Positions 63,643 through 64,000 of a DNA stretch of 64,000 nt are shown in pieces. The DNA is from Lepagella muris (GTDB lineage Bacteria; Bacteroidota; Bacteroidia; Bacteroidales; Muribaculaceae): positions 68,069-132,068 of the forward strand of contig NZ_SRYB01000010.1 of NCBI RefSeq assembly GCF_004793975.1. The letters run 5' to 3'. Numbering within the stretch: position 1 is the stretch's first letter; every line of letters starts with the position of its first letter. Under the pieces are notes generated by a model. It searched no databases and was not told the DNA's origin. It was given only the letters and a program-made list of their open reading frames with translations. Made by a program: the position numbers and the translations under genes.

Positions 63643-63673
63643 CTGGAGTTCAGTGCCCGAGCCCATGGGCGAA
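63643..63673 (+). repeat. Copy of the recurring GCCCATGGGC intergenic motif
   Basis: Same block as 51930-51960 with a few differences. It is followed at 63688-63716 by a CCCCC/GGGGG-rich hairpin of a type also seen at 62738-62762. Confidence 0.6.
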
Positions 63674-63713
63674 GGGTGCCGTCACCTCAGCTCCCCCTTC
63701 AGGGGACCGGGGG

Positions 63714-64000
63714 CTAACCGGGTGCCGTCACCTCCCTCCTCCTCCCGTCCGGAGTCAGAAGAAAATACCGCTCCCACAAATCCGCTATCAGAATGCCATC
63801 CTCACCGGCTTCCGACACCCTCCTATACACCGTCCCCTCCGGCAGAAACACAACATCCCCATACACCGGCACATTCATCAGCATCCATCCCCCATGACTC
63901 CGCCTCCTGACGCGCAACATACCGTCCACGCCCGGCACCTCCAGGTAATACCCCTTCCAGCACGACTCCGAGATCCCCTCCCGCGTCACAAACCAGAACT
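63714..64000 (-). CDS. Partial gene of unknown function (C-terminal part)
   Basis: The reading frame is open from the window edge to a TAG at 63714-63716, so the 5' end lies outside. The visible 95 residues (FWFVTREGISESCWKGYY near the edge, MNVPVYGDVVFLPEGTVYRR, LWERYFLLTPDGRRREVTAP at the end) are basic and beta-rich with a GC-rich codon use like its neighbours. No family recognised. The GTG at 63989 could serve as start, but the frame continues upstream without a stop. Confidence 0.5.
   Translation of the reverse strand, partial: FWFVTREGISESCWKGYYLEVPGVDGMLRVRRRSHGGWMLMNVPVYGDVVFLPEGTVYRRVSEAGEDGILIADLWERYFLLTPDGRRREVTAPG

Noticed and set aside
1..64000. tRNA, rRNA, integrase, transposase or phage genes
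   Set aside because: I looked for conserved T-loop, anticodon and rRNA motifs and for recombinase-type proteins and saw none; a tRNA scan would be needed to exclude a divergent one.

Overview
The window looks like chromosomal DNA of a gut Bacteroidales bacterium. Three things point there: SusC/SusD pairs with a FecI/FecR-type sigma/anti-sigma control pair, promoters of the Bacteroidetes form TTTG-N19/20-TAnnTTTG, and secreted proteins with family-typical lipoboxes and C-terminal tails. Intermediate GC content and gene repertoire make a Muribaculaceae-like genome my best guess, but no rRNA or other marker confirms it. No tRNA, rRNA, CRISPR array, intact IS element or prophage was seen.

Layout. 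1-6.2 kb: purT; a small operon of a membrane miniprotein, a split ThrE-type amino acid exporter and a LysR regulator; then transketolase. 6.2-12.1 kb: an intergenic repeat, a XylE-type sugar/H+ symporter, an AT-rich two-gene insert (small ORF plus an AlbA_2/RecG-C-like protein carrying a 13-bp tandem repeat), pgeF and a secreted C1B peptidase. 12.4-25.3 kb (minus strand): a long AT-rich gene cluster. It encodes two small Cys-rich secreted peptides with the NVEALA motif, two 6-bladed beta-propeller lipoproteins, a MauE-like redox membrane protein, a CxxC thioredoxin-fold protein, a large transglutaminase-like lipoprotein, its own signal peptidase I, an O-antigen-ligase/PglL-like polytopic protein and a TPR-TM-HTH regulator. 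This is the best candidate for an undescribed system: an exported, disulfide-rich peptide pathway. 25.2-28.1 kb: two LRR_5 (BspA-like) paralogues without signal peptides. 28.06-28.45 kb: a strong promoter drives about 380 nt of hairpin-rich, apparently non-coding RNA. 28.6-30.1 kb: a K+/H+ antiporter.

30.2-51.9 kb: a polysaccharide utilisation region. It holds an ECF sigma and FecR anti-sigma, an STN-SusC/SusD pair, a TlpA-like thioredoxin, a GH92 alpha-mannosidase, a large multidomain GH-A-like hydrolase on the opposite strand, a second SusC/SusD pair, a secreted probable glycan-binding protein and a divergent GH28. The expected flow is glycan capture by SusD and surface binders, trimming by secreted enzymes, import by SusC, and induction through the STN/FecR/sigma relay. 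GH92 suggests mannose-bearing glycans.

52-64 kb: the glutamate synthase large subunit (no small subunit nearby), a C69 dipeptidase and DPP-IV pair for peptide catabolism, pyruvate kinase, a broken DUF1573 gene and a partial unknown gene at the right edge. Several intergenic stretches hold short-period degenerate arrays (7-mer and 9-mer units, some in inverted orientation) and runs of perfect hairpins that gene content does not explain.
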